Assembly: GCF_019399895.1 (NCBI RefSeq)
Contig: NC_091877.1
Coordinates: 4,216,001-4,280,000, forward strand
Reading direction: 5' to 3'
DNA length: 64,000 bases
From: Cardiocondyla obscurior
Lineage: Eukaryota; Arthropoda; Insecta; Hymenoptera; Formicidae
Translations under genes and position numbers: made by a program
Shown: positions 54,446 to 63,637 of the stretch, piece after piece
How the letters are laid out: each line of letters opens with the position of its first letter
How positions within the stretch are numbered: the first letter of the stretch is position 1
The notes under the pieces: model-generated
Database searches by the model: none
Told to the model about the DNA's origin: nothing
Seen by the model: the letters and a program-made list of their open reading frames with translations, nothing else

Positions 54446-54451
54446 AATAAA
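54446..54451 (+). terminator. Candidate poly(A) signal of LTR-A
   Basis: AATAAA directly after ORF3 and about 135 bp before the LTR end. Another AATAAA at 53,840-53,845 lies inside ORF2 and would cut that ORF. If 54,446 is used, the R region would be about 1.85 kb and would include all three ORFs. Confidence 0.5.
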
Positions 54452-54592
54452 TATTTCGTGGTCCGAGCGAGTAAAAGAATCCCTTGATCGGAAGCCGTAA
54501 CACGCTGAACTTTCTTGATCCCATAAATGCCTAAGACCCGCGGTTCGAAATTGTTTTGAAACATCCGCAATCGCCGGGACGTAACATAAATT

Positions 54593-54610
54593 TGGTGACA
54601 GCGGTGGGAT
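54593..54610 (+). other. Primer-binding site, tRNA-Leu-like
   Basis: TGGTGACAGCGGTGGGAT lies 6 nt after the 5' LTR. It is complementary to a tRNA 3' end of ATCCCACCGCTGTCACCA, which fits the acceptor end of animal tRNA-Leu with at most about one mismatch (from memory of tRNA sequences, not checked). Confidence 0.7.
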
Positions 54611-54738
54611 CCGTTAAGTCCACGTGCAAACAAATTCAATATTAACCCACAATTAAATTAAATTATATTTCGTTGAATAAATAGAAGCACTGTTCATCAA
54701 GTTGTTAACGGAATAAATAAAGGCCTTGTAGCATATCA

Positions 54739-54908
54739 GGTTGTTATCGCAGGAAGCGTCTTATCTTATCTTATCGTAAGACTAAACAGTCGCCAAAAGA
54801 ACGTTTCATTATACTAATTGGTTGTTATCACAGGAAGTGCCTTATCTTATCTTATCATTGAAGACCAAGCAGTCGCCAAGCGAACGTTTCATTTTAATTA
54901 CACTAATT
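54739..54908 (+). repeat. 81-bp leader repeat, two copies, with triple GATA motifs
   Basis: Units start GGTTGTTATCGCAGGAAGCG at 54,739 and GGTTGTTATCACAGGAAGTG at 54,820. Each holds CTTATCTTATCTTATC, i.e. three GATAAG motifs on the reverse strand, then CAGTCGCCAA and GAACGTTTCATT. A further AGATAAGATA overlaps the gag start. The place between primer-binding site and gag is where insect env-bearing elements can carry regulatory or insulator sequences. Confidence 0.8.
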
Positions 54909-55009
54909 GGCCTTATATTCGTACTACGAAATCAGCCTCACTGATAAAGCAGACCACGCAATTAAAATTCTGACGCAATCGTGACGTCACCTTGTAAGCA
55001 AGATAAGAT

Positions 55010-56533
55010 ATGCCCAACGAGATGGAGACGCGCAGTAAGACTACTGATAAGCCTCTGAGCGAGTCCGAACTTGATATTGCTCGCAGAAAGATTGCGCAAG
55101 AAACCGCCGAACTTGACGCAATACGCACAAGTATTAAAGCACAACAAAAGAAAATGGCCGCGGAAAGCGCGGAACTCCAAAAGCAACGCGTCGCGTTTGA
55201 AAAGGAAAGAGCCGCCCAAATCCATGAGTCTTCTATATCTCACTTAGAGTTAAATAAATGGAACAACCCTACGCTCCCAAAAGAAACCGAGCATACACGC
55301 GAGGAAACTACTCACAATATTGGTAACATACCAAACGCCACGGCTCATATAGAACCTTCATCTACCCCGTTCAGTTTTGACGTACCTTACGACGTTAGTA
55401 TTCCTAAAGTATCCTTTCGCGAAGCCACGGAAGGCGTACCGTCATTCGATGGTTATAGCATTCCCCTCGCTCAATTCACGCGTGCTTGCCGAAGAGCAAG
55501 AAGCATCGTACCAGCCGCGTCAGAAAGAAACTTGACCAAACTCTTAATTAATAAATTAAGAGGACGCGCGTACTACGCCGTAGAAGACGAACCTTGCGAT
55601 ACCGTTACCCAGTTGATAGACCTATTAAATGGTGCATTCGGACCCTCAAGGACTATTGATCAATACCGCGGAGATCTAAGTACAGTATACCTAAAACCGC
55701 ACGAACACATTCTCGATTACATCAGTCGCGTTAAGGACCTGCGTTCCAACATCCTCGACGCGGAACGTCGAAGGCACGGACAACTCGACCATCGCATAAC
55801 AGCCGAAGTGGAAACATTAACCGCGCGTTCTTTTTGCGATGGCTTGCCACTTGAGTACAGGCTCCAATTACGACCGGATGCATATTATAATCCGTCAGAA
55901 GCATTTGCTTCAGTGAAAGCTATCGCGAAACGACAAGAATTAGACAAACAACGCTTCGATTCACGAGGGCGAAATGATAACGAAAGAAATAATCAGTCGC
56001 AGCGCATTCATCCTATCGGACGGCCGATAGCCTTTTCGACCCCAAAAACTTACATGACTAACCGACCGACGTCGCAATGGAATCGTCCGAGATACGAGAG
56101 AAATCAGTCGGAGCGCGATAACTATACATCGCGACCCCGCGATAACTATTCACCTCGACCCCGTGATAATTACACATCGCGACCCCGCGATAATTACACG
56201 CCGCAACCCCGCGATAACTATTCATCTCGACCCCGCGATAACTACACTACTCGACCGCAAGATAACCCGCCGACGCGACAGAGTACGCTTACAGCACCAG
56301 AAAAAACATGTAGATATTGTAAAAATCACGGCCATACGATCGAAGAATGCCGGAAACGACAATATAATAATAATTTACAGAGACAACATTCGGGAAACGA
56401 GAATCGTCCGACGGGACGCCCGGACGCACCCCGGTCGGACAACCGACAAAATACGCGTCCGATAAATTCCATAACGTCGCAACCGTCGACCAGCAAAACG
56501 GAAACACCCGACGAACCCGTATCGCAATCCTAA
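55010..56533 (+). CDS. gag: Gag polyprotein
   Basis: 507 aa. Residues about 20-72 are Ala/Glu/Lys/Gln-rich and likely coiled coil. The central region (about 140-330) contains Val-Pro-Ser-Phe-Asp-Gly-Tyr, Leu-Leu-Ile-Asn-Lys-Leu-Arg-Gly-Arg-Ala and Phe-Cys-Asp-Gly-Leu-Pro, as expected for the capsid domain of insect Ty3/gypsy elements. Residues about 369-420 are seven tandem repeats of an Arg-Pro-Arg-Asp-Asn-Tyr-x-x unit. A CCHC zinc knuckle, Cys434-x2-Cys437-x4-His442-x4-Cys447, marks nucleocapsid. It forms the particle and binds genomic RNA. The ATG at 55,010 is the first in the frame. Its end overlaps the pol frame, which is reached by frameshift. Confidence 0.93.
   Translation: MPNEMETRSKTTDKPLSESELDIARRKIAQETAELDAIRTSIKAQQKKMAAESAELQKQRVAFEKERAAQIHESSISHLELNKWNNPTLPKETEHTREETTHNIGNIPNATAHIEPSSTPFSFDVPYDVSIPKVSFREATEGVPSFDGYSIPLAQFTRACRRARSIVPAASERNLTKLLINKLRGRAYYAVEDEPCDTVTQLIDLLNGAFGPSRTIDQYRGDLSTVYLKPHEHILDYISRVKDLRSNILDAERRRHGQLDHRITAEVETLTARSFCDGLPLEYRLQLRPDAYYNPSEAFASVKAIAKRQELDKQRFDSRGRNDNERNNQSQRIHPIGRPIAFSTPKTYMTNRPTSQWNRPRYERNQSERDNYTSRPRDNYSPRPRDNYTSRPRDNYTPQPRDNYSSRPRDNYTTRPQDNPPTRQSTLTAPEKTCRYCKNHGHTIEECRKRQYNNNLQRQHSGNENRPTGRPDAPRSDNRQNTRPINSITSQPSTSKTETPDEPVSQS
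56392..56434 (+). promoter_or_regulatory. -1 ribosomal frameshift signal (GGGAAAC plus structure)
   Basis: GGGAAAC at 56,392-56,398 is in the right phase in gag (G GGA AAC). Six nt later CGTCCG (56,405-56,410) can pair with CGGACG (56,421-56,426), and loop bases CGGG (56,412-56,415) with CCCG (56,430-56,433), giving a possible H-type pseudoknot. The pol frame is open from 56,374, so the heptamer lies inside the overlap. Confidence 0.75.
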
Positions 56534-59500
56534 ATCCAAAGGAGTTTACACACGCGCCAACAACAAAGATAAATTCAGATAACCTCCTTAGGGAAGTTAA
56601 TCTCATGATTGATACTGGCGCAGCACCTAATCTAATCAAGCAACACGGGATTAAACCGGACGCCGAGATAATAAATGGAGACCCCTTGTTCCTTAGCGGC
56701 ATCACAAGCGGGCAAGTAAAAACCCTCGGTTATTTAAAAATAGAATTGTTCGGTCACCCGGTTATTTTCCATATCGTTCCCGATGATTTCCCCATAATAC
56801 AAGAAGGCATCTTAGGATCGGACTTTCTTAGGGACGCATCAAATATAAATTTCGTGGAGAAATACGTAGAATGGAAAGGAAACAGACTACCATTTACTAC
56901 TCCAGAATCGATAACTATTCCAGCCCGAACACAAACAACTCTCTACGTAAAAGTTATAAATAAACTCAGAGTCGGCTACATCCCGCGCCTTAGGGTAGGC
57001 GGTGATGTCATCCTCGGCGACGCCGTGGTCACTAACCGAGACGGGAAGGCATATTGCCGCGCGATAAACCCAGGGGAACGGGATCAAGAGATAATAGTCC
57101 CCTCGATAAACTTAGAAGAAATCGAAACCGTCTCCAAGCGCGCGATAAGCGTATCAGCGAGAGATACCGCACAAGTAAACTCCGTCTCTATATCGAAAGA
57201 GGACCGAGTAGATAAGGTAAAGAAATTACTCAGACTCGATCATCTAAACCAAGAAGAGGCCGAACATGCGATAAGCCTCATCCATAAACATCATGATCTA
57301 TTCCATCTCCCCGGTGAAACCTTAGGGCACACCACCGTGGCAAGTCACAAAATCACTACCACCGATAACCAACCCATTAATACAAAGCAATACCGCTTTC
57401 CTCCAATCCACAAAAATGAGATTGATAAACAAGTCAAAGATCTATTAGAAAACAAAGTAATAGAGGAATCGAAATCCCCATATAACAGTCCGTTATGGAT
57501 TGTACCCAAGAAACCTGATTCGAAGGGAAATAAACGTTGGAGGCTCGTAATAGATTTTCGCGCACTCAATGAAAAAACACTAGGAGACGCATACCCGTTA
57601 CCAAATATAACGGAAATTTTGGACCAACTCGGGAGTTCAAAATACTTCAGCGTTTTTGACCTCGCGTCAGGATTTCACCAAATACCAATGTCCGAGGAAG
57701 ACGCTCAGAAAACCGCGTTTTCTACGCCCTTTGGGCACTATGAATTCAAGCGAATGCCGTTTGGCTTAAAGAACGCACCGGCCACCTTTCAAAGAGTGAT
57801 GGATAGAATTCTGAGCGGCCTCCAAGGAACGTTATTGTTCGTTTACTTAGATGACATAGTAATCTACGCGAGCTCTTTGAAAGAGCATGCAGTAAAATTC
57901 AATAAGCTAGCCGAGCGCCTAAGAATAGCGAACTTGAAGCTCCAACCAGACAAATGCGAATTCCTTCGCAAGGAGGTTGGCTACCTTGGTCATATAATAA
58001 GTGAAGATGGGGTAAAACCAGACCCAAAGAAAATAATTGCCGTCAAGAACTTTCCAAGACCAAAGGATCCCAAAAATATCAAGCAATTTTTGGGTCTCGC
58101 CGGTTACTACCGACGATTTATACCGAGTTTTTCCAAGGAAGCCAAGCCTTTAACTCAATTACTTAAAAAGGAAACCGCATTTGCATGGTCAGAAGAGCAA
58201 GAGAAAGCGTTTTGTAAATTACGCGATTTACTATGTTCAGAACCCCTTTTGCAACATCCCGATTTTACTAAGCCATTTGTGTTGACAACAGACGCCTCGG
58301 GATACGCAATAGGAGGAATTTTAAGTCAGGGCGAAATAGGGAAAGATAGACCAATTGCATATGCGTCGAGACTACTGAATGAAGCCGAATGTAACTATTC
58401 CACGATAGAAAAAGAACTTTTGGCAATTGTTTATTGTACAAATTACTTCAGACCTTACCTGTACGGTAATAAATTTACTCTTGTGACCGATCATAAACCA
58501 CTTGTATGGTTAAATTCAGTTAAAGACCCGACATCACGCCTTATTCGGTGGCGGTTAAAACTCGCCGAATATGATTATAAAATCGAATACAAAGCAGGCA
58601 AAATTAATGTGAACGCCGACGCGCTATCTCGGAACCCGATAACCCAAGCCGCGCGTGTATATCCGCTAGAGATAAGCTCTGATGAAGAAATATTTGAAGC
58701 CACACGAGGCAGTAGAGCAACAGATAAGAACCAGCGAGTTATAAGCGATAACGATAATGTGCAGGCCACTAGCGATAAACCCGAAACGAGCGATACCGAA
58801 ACCGAATATTCAGCTAATGAGAGCCCCGATAGCGAACAATCTGACACTGAGACCTCGGACGAGGAGATATTTGATAACGTTAACAAGCCGTACGTGTTTC
58901 CAAATAATTATATGACGATAATAAGCTCGACGAAAGATAACCTATTAGGCCGAAAAGATAACCTAGTTATTTTTATCACGGATAAGAGCCAACCGTACGA
59001 TGCAGGCTCCGAATTATTAAATAAAGCCGCAGTTATGCCAGTTATCAAAGACCCAACGATAGGACGCGCTCGACCCTTGCCATATAAGAAAGATAAATTT
59101 ATTATAGCACTTACCTTAACCAAAAGTATATCAGCCGTATCTGAAAGAGACCTCATTAAAGAATCAATAGCATCTTTGTTCGACGTCGTTAAAGAACTTG
59201 GTCTTCTTAGCTTTTCAATCAGTAAGGGCAAAGTAGGAAACATACCGTGGCTTACCATCCACAGACTTTTAGATGATACATTTAGAGGAACGGAAGTTAG
59301 AATCACTGTCTGCTCCAACGAAATTAGTATTCCACCTGAAAATCAAAGAATGAATATTATTAATGAAAATCATGCATCACCAATAGGCGGACATAAAGGT
59401 ATAACAAAAACTTACCGTAGAATTCGCGAACATTATCTGTGGCCACGAATGAAAATGGAGATAGAAAAGTTTATAAAGAATTGTAAAAACTGCCAACGTA

Positions 59501-60453
59501 AAAAGTTAATTAGAGTTAAGCCTAAACAACCGATGGTATTAACCGATACCCCTGATACTGCGTTTGATAAAATTTCTATGGACATTATGGGACCGTTGCC
59601 TACCTCTCGCACAGGACATTCATACATTTTAACTATCCAAGATCTTTTGACAAAATATTCATTAGCTATACCCTTAAAGAAAGCCGGCGCGTTAGACGTT
59701 GCCGACGCATTCGTTGAAAAGTTTATCTGTATTTATGGTGCTCCTAAAGCGCTATTGACAGACCAAGGGTCACATTTCTTAAACAGTCTCATGCGAGCGA
59801 TAGCCAAACGATTTCGGATAACTACTTTTAAGACGACCGCTTATCGACCTCAGGCGAATGGGTCAATAGAACGGTCACACCACGTTCTCTGGGAATACTT
59901 AAAACAAATTGTAGATAACAAATCCGATTGGGACTGTTATCTTAGCTTAGCAAGCTTATCTTACAACACGAGCGTTCATGAGGGAACGGGTTACACGCCT
60001 CATGAATTAGTATTTGGCAAAGCCGCCCGCGTACCGACAAGCAATCCATTCCCAGAAGACGTTCCGAACGAAAGCTATACCGACTATCTCATTAAGTTAC
60101 ACGATAAGATTCATGATGTACAGACGAGCGCCCAATCTAATCTTATAAATGCGAAACATAAATCAAAGGCAAGATACGACGCAAGACAGAATTTAAATTG
60201 TATAAAGAAAGATGATATGGTGTATCTCTTAAAAGAACCGACACATAAACTTGGGGACCAGTATGTAGGACCTTATCAAGTAATTGAGATACTCCCTCGA
60301 AATAACGTACGTCTTAAGATAAACAACCGAGTCACGCGAACCGTCCACATGGATAAGATTAAGTTAGCCCCTCCCAATGCTGAGTCACCTGAAAAGGATA
60401 CATATTCCCGGTCATCGGAGCCAAGAACCGGCACTACACCCGAAGACCACTGA
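56392..60453 (+). CDS. pol: Pol polyprotein (protease, RT, RNase H, integrase), by -1 frameshift
   Basis: The pol frame is -1 to gag and open from 56,374 to the stop at 60,451-60,453, about 1,353 aa from the slip site. Numbering from the first ATG (56,605): aspartic protease Asp3-Thr-Gly-Ala; reverse transcriptase Phe-Asp-Leu-Ala-Ser-Gly-Phe-His-Gln and Tyr414-Leu-Asp-Asp417; RNase H Thr-Thr-Asp563-Ala-Ser and Thr-Asp629-His; an acidic Ser/Asp/Glu linker; integrase zinc motif His923, His930, Cys960, Cys963; catalytic Asp993, Asp1053, Glu1089 (35 residues between the last two). All catalytic residues are present and no stop interrupts it. Domain order and YLDD place it in Ty3/gypsy (Metaviridae). 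The env ATG follows 8 nt after the stop. Confidence 0.95.
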   Translation, partial: GKRESSDGTPGRTPVGQPTKYASDKFHNVATVDQQNGNTRRTRIAILNPKEFTHAPTTKINSDNLLREVNLMIDTGAAPNLIKQHGIKPDAEIINGDPLFLSGITSGQVKTLGYLKIELFGHPVIFHIVPDDFPIIQEGILGSDFLRDASNINFVEKYVEWKGNRLPFTTPESITIPARTQTTLYVKVINKLRVGYIPRLRVGGDVILGDAVVTNRDGKAYCRAINPGERDQEIIVPSINLEEIETVSKRAISVSARDTAQVNSVSISKEDRVDKVKKLLRLDHLNQEEAEHAISLIHKHHDLFHLPGETLGHTTVASHKITTTDNQPINTKQYRFPPIHKNEIDKQVKDLLENKVIEESKSPYNSPLWIVPKKPDSKGNKRWRLVIDFRALNEKTLGDAYPLPNITEILDQLGSSKYFSVFDLASGFHQIPMSEEDAQKTAFSTPFGHYEFKRMPFGLKNAPATFQRVMDRILSGLQGTLLFVYLDDIVIYASSLKEHAVKFNKLAERLRIANLKLQPDKCEFLRKEVGYLGHIISEDGVKPDPKKIIAVKNFPRPKDPKNIKQFLGLAGYYRRFIPSFSKEAKPLTQLLKKETAFAWSEEQEKAFCKLRDLLCSEPLLQHPDFTKPFVLTTDASGYAIGGILSQGEIGKDRPIAYASRLLNEAECNYSTIEKELLAIVYCTNYFRPYLYGNKFTLVTDHKPLVWLNSVKDPTSRLIRWRLKLAEYDYKIEYKAGKINVNADALSRNPITQAARVYPLEISSDEEIFEATRGSRATDKNQRVISDNDNVQATSDKPETSDTETEYSANESPDSEQSDTETSDEEIFDNVNKPYVFPNNYMTIISSTKDNLLGRKDNLVIFITDKSQPYDAGSELLNKAAVMPVIKDPTIGRARPLPYKKDKFIIALTLTKSISAVSERDLIKESIASLFDVVKELGLLSFSISKGKVGNIPWLTIHRLLDDTFRGTEVRITVCSNEISIPPENQRMNIINENHASPIGGHKGITKTYRRIREHYLWPRMKMEIEKFIKNCKNCQRKKLIRVKPKQPMVLTDTPDTAFDKISMDIMGPLPTSRTGHSYILTIQDLLTKYSLAIPLKKAGALDVADAFVEKFICIYGAPKALLTDQGSHFLNSLMRAIAKRFRITTFKTTAYRPQANGSIERSHHVLWEYLKQIVDNKSDWDCYLSLASLSYNTSVHEGTGYTPHELVFGKAARVPTSNPFPEDVPNESYTDYLIKLHDKIHDVQTSAQSNLINAKHKSKARYDARQNLNCIKKDDMVYLLKEPTHKLGDQYVGPYQVIEILPRNNVRLKINNRVTRTVHMDKIKLAPPNAESPEKDTYSRSSEPRTGTTPEDH

Positions 60454-60461
60454 CCGACAAC

Positions 60462-62441
60462 ATGACTCTCTCTGCCAGGAAGACTCTCGTCATCACAACA
60501 CTCTTGCCGTTAGTGACAGCGCTAATAGGCTATGATTGTGGAGGACAAGGGATGAATATAACCACACTATCACTTCTCGATATTGGAGACTGTGACGTCG
60601 GAAGCCTAGAACCAAAAGAAGAAAAGGTCTATGTACAACTGATGCAGACATCAGACTACGACAGGGTAACAATAACCCAATGCAGAATAGAGATAGACCG
60701 AACCATTTCCTACTGTGGAATGCACTCACACACATCAGTCGTTCATAATGGACGCCGCGAATACATTCAGGAAGTAGGCGAACAAGCTTGCAGAAGAATA
60801 CACGACACCGGCTCCATTACTATTGTCAACGCCATCCTCGATGGACTTACCAAAAACTCAACCAACTTCAGAAGCGCAACGTTAGCCGGATCCGTGTCAG
60901 TTGATGGACGCTGTAGCGGATCACAATACTCTGATGGATATGGAAATTGGGAGAATGTTGTGGTACAGGCCAGTATCAAGATTACACTCAGATCCTCGGA
61001 AGCGCCAGTAAAACGAGCTTCAGGACAAGTGATACTACCAGTTGGAACAAAATGCACTCTTTCAAGAGGATACTGCATGGACGCTGAAGGGACAGAAACG
61101 TATTGGCCAATTCTACCCACTGATACCTGCCACTTCGATCGATACGACATACTGTATGAAGGAATAGCTGCAAAATTGACATCACGAAATAACCCAGACA
61201 ACCCAATAATCTACACAGTGACATCACAAGATACAACGTTTGCTCTGACCAAAACGCACGAAATCAATGTGTGTGGATACACATTACTGCAAACGGAACA
61301 CCCGAAGCTATTCATATTGGAGACTAAAAGAGGAGCAACCTTCAAGACAAGATCTAAAATATCAGTCGATAATTTAGACATTTTCGCATATGTGAATTCT
61401 AAATTTATATATGTAGAAAAGCATATAAAGACCCAACTGTCTAAACTATACAGAGACATTATGGAACAGAAATGCGCATTGGAGCGCCAAGTGCTACAAA
61501 ACGCCTTATCATTAGCCAGTATCGCACCAGACGAAATGGCGATAAGACTAATGAAAGGACCCGGTTATACTGCCGTAACAAGTGGAGAAGTCATCCACAT
61601 GATTAAATGCATTCCAGTGGAGTGTAAAATTAGACACACCGAAGACTGCTACAACGAGTTGCCAATTACGAGGCACAACGAATCGTTCTTCTTATTACCA
61701 AGATCCCGGATAATCACGAGAAAAGGTACAGTTCGTGATTGCCATGGTTTATTACCTGCCATGTACAAAATCGAAAACACTTGGTATAGAGTAGCACCAC
61801 GACCAATGGAAACTCTTCCGCCTCCAATAATCGAACCACTATCACAACCTAAATGGCATTATACCAGCCCAGCAGGTCTAGCAGCGAGCGGAATCTACTC
61901 TACCGACGACCTAGACCGACTCAGGACACACATAATGTTTCCAGTGGAAAAACCAGCAATGATTAACAACATTGCACAAGGCGCGATGGGAAATAAAGTC
62001 GCACCTGGATCAATATCTATGATTGGCTTACTGGATGAAGCCACACTTGATCATATTGCTGAAAATACGGGACGACGAATCTGGAAAGGATTCATGTCAT
62101 TTGGATCAGCCAGTGCAGGAATATTGGCAATCTTCCTAATCATCCGATTTGTAAAACTCTGCATAGATACCATTATTCATGGTTACGCTCTACACACTGT
62201 CTACGGATGGAGTCTTCATCTATTGGGAGCCTTGTGGAGTTCAGTCACACACCTGTTACTACACCTGGGAGGAAAACCAACAAAGGAACGAGAGCCAGAT
62301 ATCCCCAAAGAAGATAAACCCCATTCAACGATAGAAGCTCTTCACCCGCCATCAACCTCCAAAGCTGATTTCCCTGAAGAAAAGGTACCCCACAAGTATA
62401 CATACGCATCATTGCGTCAATATATAGACGGAAATAATTAA
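60462..62441 (+). CDS. env: Env glycoprotein, chuvirus-glycoprotein-like
   Basis: 659 aa. Residues 1-22 form a signal peptide (hydrophobic Leu-Val-Ile-Thr-Thr-Leu-Leu-Pro-Leu-Val). The mature start has Tyr-Asp-Cys-Gly-Gly, then Asn32-Ile-Thr (possible N-glycosylation) and Leu-Leu-Asp-Ile-Gly-Asp-Cys-Asp. A Cys-rich ectodomain follows. A hydrophobic segment at about 545-568 (Gly-Ile-Leu-Ala-Ile-Phe-Leu-Ile-Ile) is the likely membrane anchor; a second weakly hydrophobic stretch at about 575-605 and a Pro/Lys/Glu-rich tail follow. I see no furin-type site or F-protein layout as in classical errantivirus env. The N-terminal pattern and C-terminal anchor resemble glycoproteins of chuvirus-like negative-strand viruses known to have been captured by arthropod LTR elements; this is recognition, not a search result. 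It would mediate membrane fusion. It may be made from a spliced RNA. Confidence 0.8.
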   Translation: MTLSARKTLVITTLLPLVTALIGYDCGGQGMNITTLSLLDIGDCDVGSLEPKEEKVYVQLMQTSDYDRVTITQCRIEIDRTISYCGMHSHTSVVHNGRREYIQEVGEQACRRIHDTGSITIVNAILDGLTKNSTNFRSATLAGSVSVDGRCSGSQYSDGYGNWENVVVQASIKITLRSSEAPVKRASGQVILPVGTKCTLSRGYCMDAEGTETYWPILPTDTCHFDRYDILYEGIAAKLTSRNNPDNPIIYTVTSQDTTFALTKTHEINVCGYTLLQTEHPKLFILETKRGATFKTRSKISVDNLDIFAYVNSKFIYVEKHIKTQLSKLYRDIMEQKCALERQVLQNALSLASIAPDEMAIRLMKGPGYTAVTSGEVIHMIKCIPVECKIRHTEDCYNELPITRHNESFFLLPRSRIITRKGTVRDCHGLLPAMYKIENTWYRVAPRPMETLPPPIIEPLSQPKWHYTSPAGLAASGIYSTDDLDRLRTHIMFPVEKPAMINNIAQGAMGNKVAPGSISMIGLLDEATLDHIAENTGRRIWKGFMSFGSASAGILAIFLIIRFVKLCIDTIIHGYALHTVYGWSLHLLGALWSSVTHLLLHLGGKPTKEREPDIPKEDKPHSTIEALHPPSTSKADFPEEKVPHKYTYASLRQYIDGNN

Positions 62442-62489
62442 GTATAGTTTTAAGCAAAAACATTGGCACATTGGCCAATCTTTTATTTT

Positions 62490-62500
62490 AAGGGGGGAGG
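62490..62500 (+). other. Polypurine tract
   Basis: AAGGGGGGAGG immediately before the 3' LTR, the primer site for plus-strand DNA synthesis. Confidence 0.9.
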
Positions 62501-63177
62501 TGTTACGACCCCACAACACATAGTTAATAAGAAATACTACGCCTAAGAAATTTTTCGCCTTTTTACTTGTATGACATCATTAATCCTTAATCTACTTAGA
62601 CGCATGTGCGTCATTACGTAAACACATTATATAAGAGTAGCATTAAGCATAAGATAGTATAGCGTAATTGCGTAAGCATATTGCGTAATCGTATTGCGTA
62701 CCACATGGACCTACGTCATCACTCCCACGCAACAGCCAGCAGAGCAGACGCGTCATCGCCCCACCAACAGTCAGCGGCGGCGCGCGCATCATCCCCACCT
62801 GCGTCATCGCCCCATCAACGGCCAGCGGCGGCGCGCGCATCACCCCCACCGTCAGCCAACGACGATGGAGGGGATCAAACCGAAGGAGGTCCATGCACAA
62901 GCCAGAGAGCTCACTTCGTACCCAGTTCTAAGTCGAGTCACATCTCTCTAAGGAGAGTCCATCCCGCGTGCGGGTCCTTTACTATTTTCTTCTAGTTCGT
63001 ACTTATATCTTAAACTTTATTCTTGTATAACCAACATTATTGTAACGTAACTTTAGAATATATACTTATTGTTAATTCTACATCGTGTGCTAGATTCAGT
63101 GATACCTTACCTTACCATAATCCAACAGTTTCACTATTTGCTATATTTATTAACCTGTGTGATTGAAGATTGATTTC

Positions 63178-63256
63178 GGTGCAGCCGCACTGCACGTCTT
63201 TGAGATTCAGTCTAACAGGTATTCCTGCGTTGGAAGTGGTGCAGCCGCACTGCACG
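63178..63256 (+). promoter_or_regulatory. Paired GTGCAG hairpin elements of the 3' LTR
   Basis: Identical copies of the 53,117-53,195 pair, at 63,178-63,196 and 63,238-63,256. Confidence 0.8.
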
Positions 63257-63307
63257 CTTTCTGCCTGGAATCTTTAGTTAACTTATTCATATTCTGTGAA
63301 ACTACCC

Positions 63308-63619
63308 ATGACAAACTCTAAATCACGACGCGGCGGCCGTAAATATCAAATACGTAAAATCACCGCGTATTATCACGCGCTAAATCGACACTCTTGTGGA
63401 ACTTCGATCTATCATCTGAAGCCGATTACCTACGTCATAAAGAGGCCTTCCTTGAACGACATCCCGAAGGACGACCCACGCAGGAGAGCCTACGAAAATC
63501 CACCTCAGAAGGAAGTCAAAGACTGCGACGCTGAATTCATAGAAACGCAGAGGAAGCAATCCAAAGCAGCGCAGATGAGATGCCGAGATTGGGTAAGTAC
63601 CTGCCAACCTCATTTGTAA
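63308..63619 (+). CDS. LTR-encoded ORF1, basic protein (LTR-A, 3' copy)
   Basis: Identical to the 103-aa ORF1 at 53,247-53,558, including the GGTAAGTA donor-like site (63,592-63,599). In the 3' LTR it has its own TATA box upstream, so it could be expressed from a short LTR-initiated transcript independent of gag-pol-env. Confidence 0.6.
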   Translation: MTNSKSRRGGRKYQIRKITAYYHALNRHSCGTSIYHLKPITYVIKRPSLNDIPKDDPRRRAYENPPQKEVKDCDAEFIETQRKQSKAAQMRCRDWVSTCQPHL

Positions 63620-63637
63620 TGTTCGTTTTAAACGGAA

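Larger units (their letters stand above)
52440..54586 (+). repeat. 5' LTR (LTR-A), 2,147 bp
   Basis: Starts TGTTACGACCCC and ends CCGGGACGTAACA with perfect 6-bp TGTTAC/GTAACA ends. It contains its own TATA box, a 51-bp tandem repeat, stacked and paired hairpins, ORF1, ORF2, ORF3 and an AATAAA signal, so it is a complete small transcription unit. The repeat copy starts at 62,501. Confidence 0.95.

Noticed and set aside
60493..61459. Reverse-strand frames under env and pol
   Set aside because: Shadows of strongly coding frames on the + strand.
60462..62441. Env as a classical errantivirus F-like protein
   Set aside because: No furin-type site or F-protein layout seen; the N-terminus and anchor fit a chuvirus-like glycoprotein better. 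Not tested by search.
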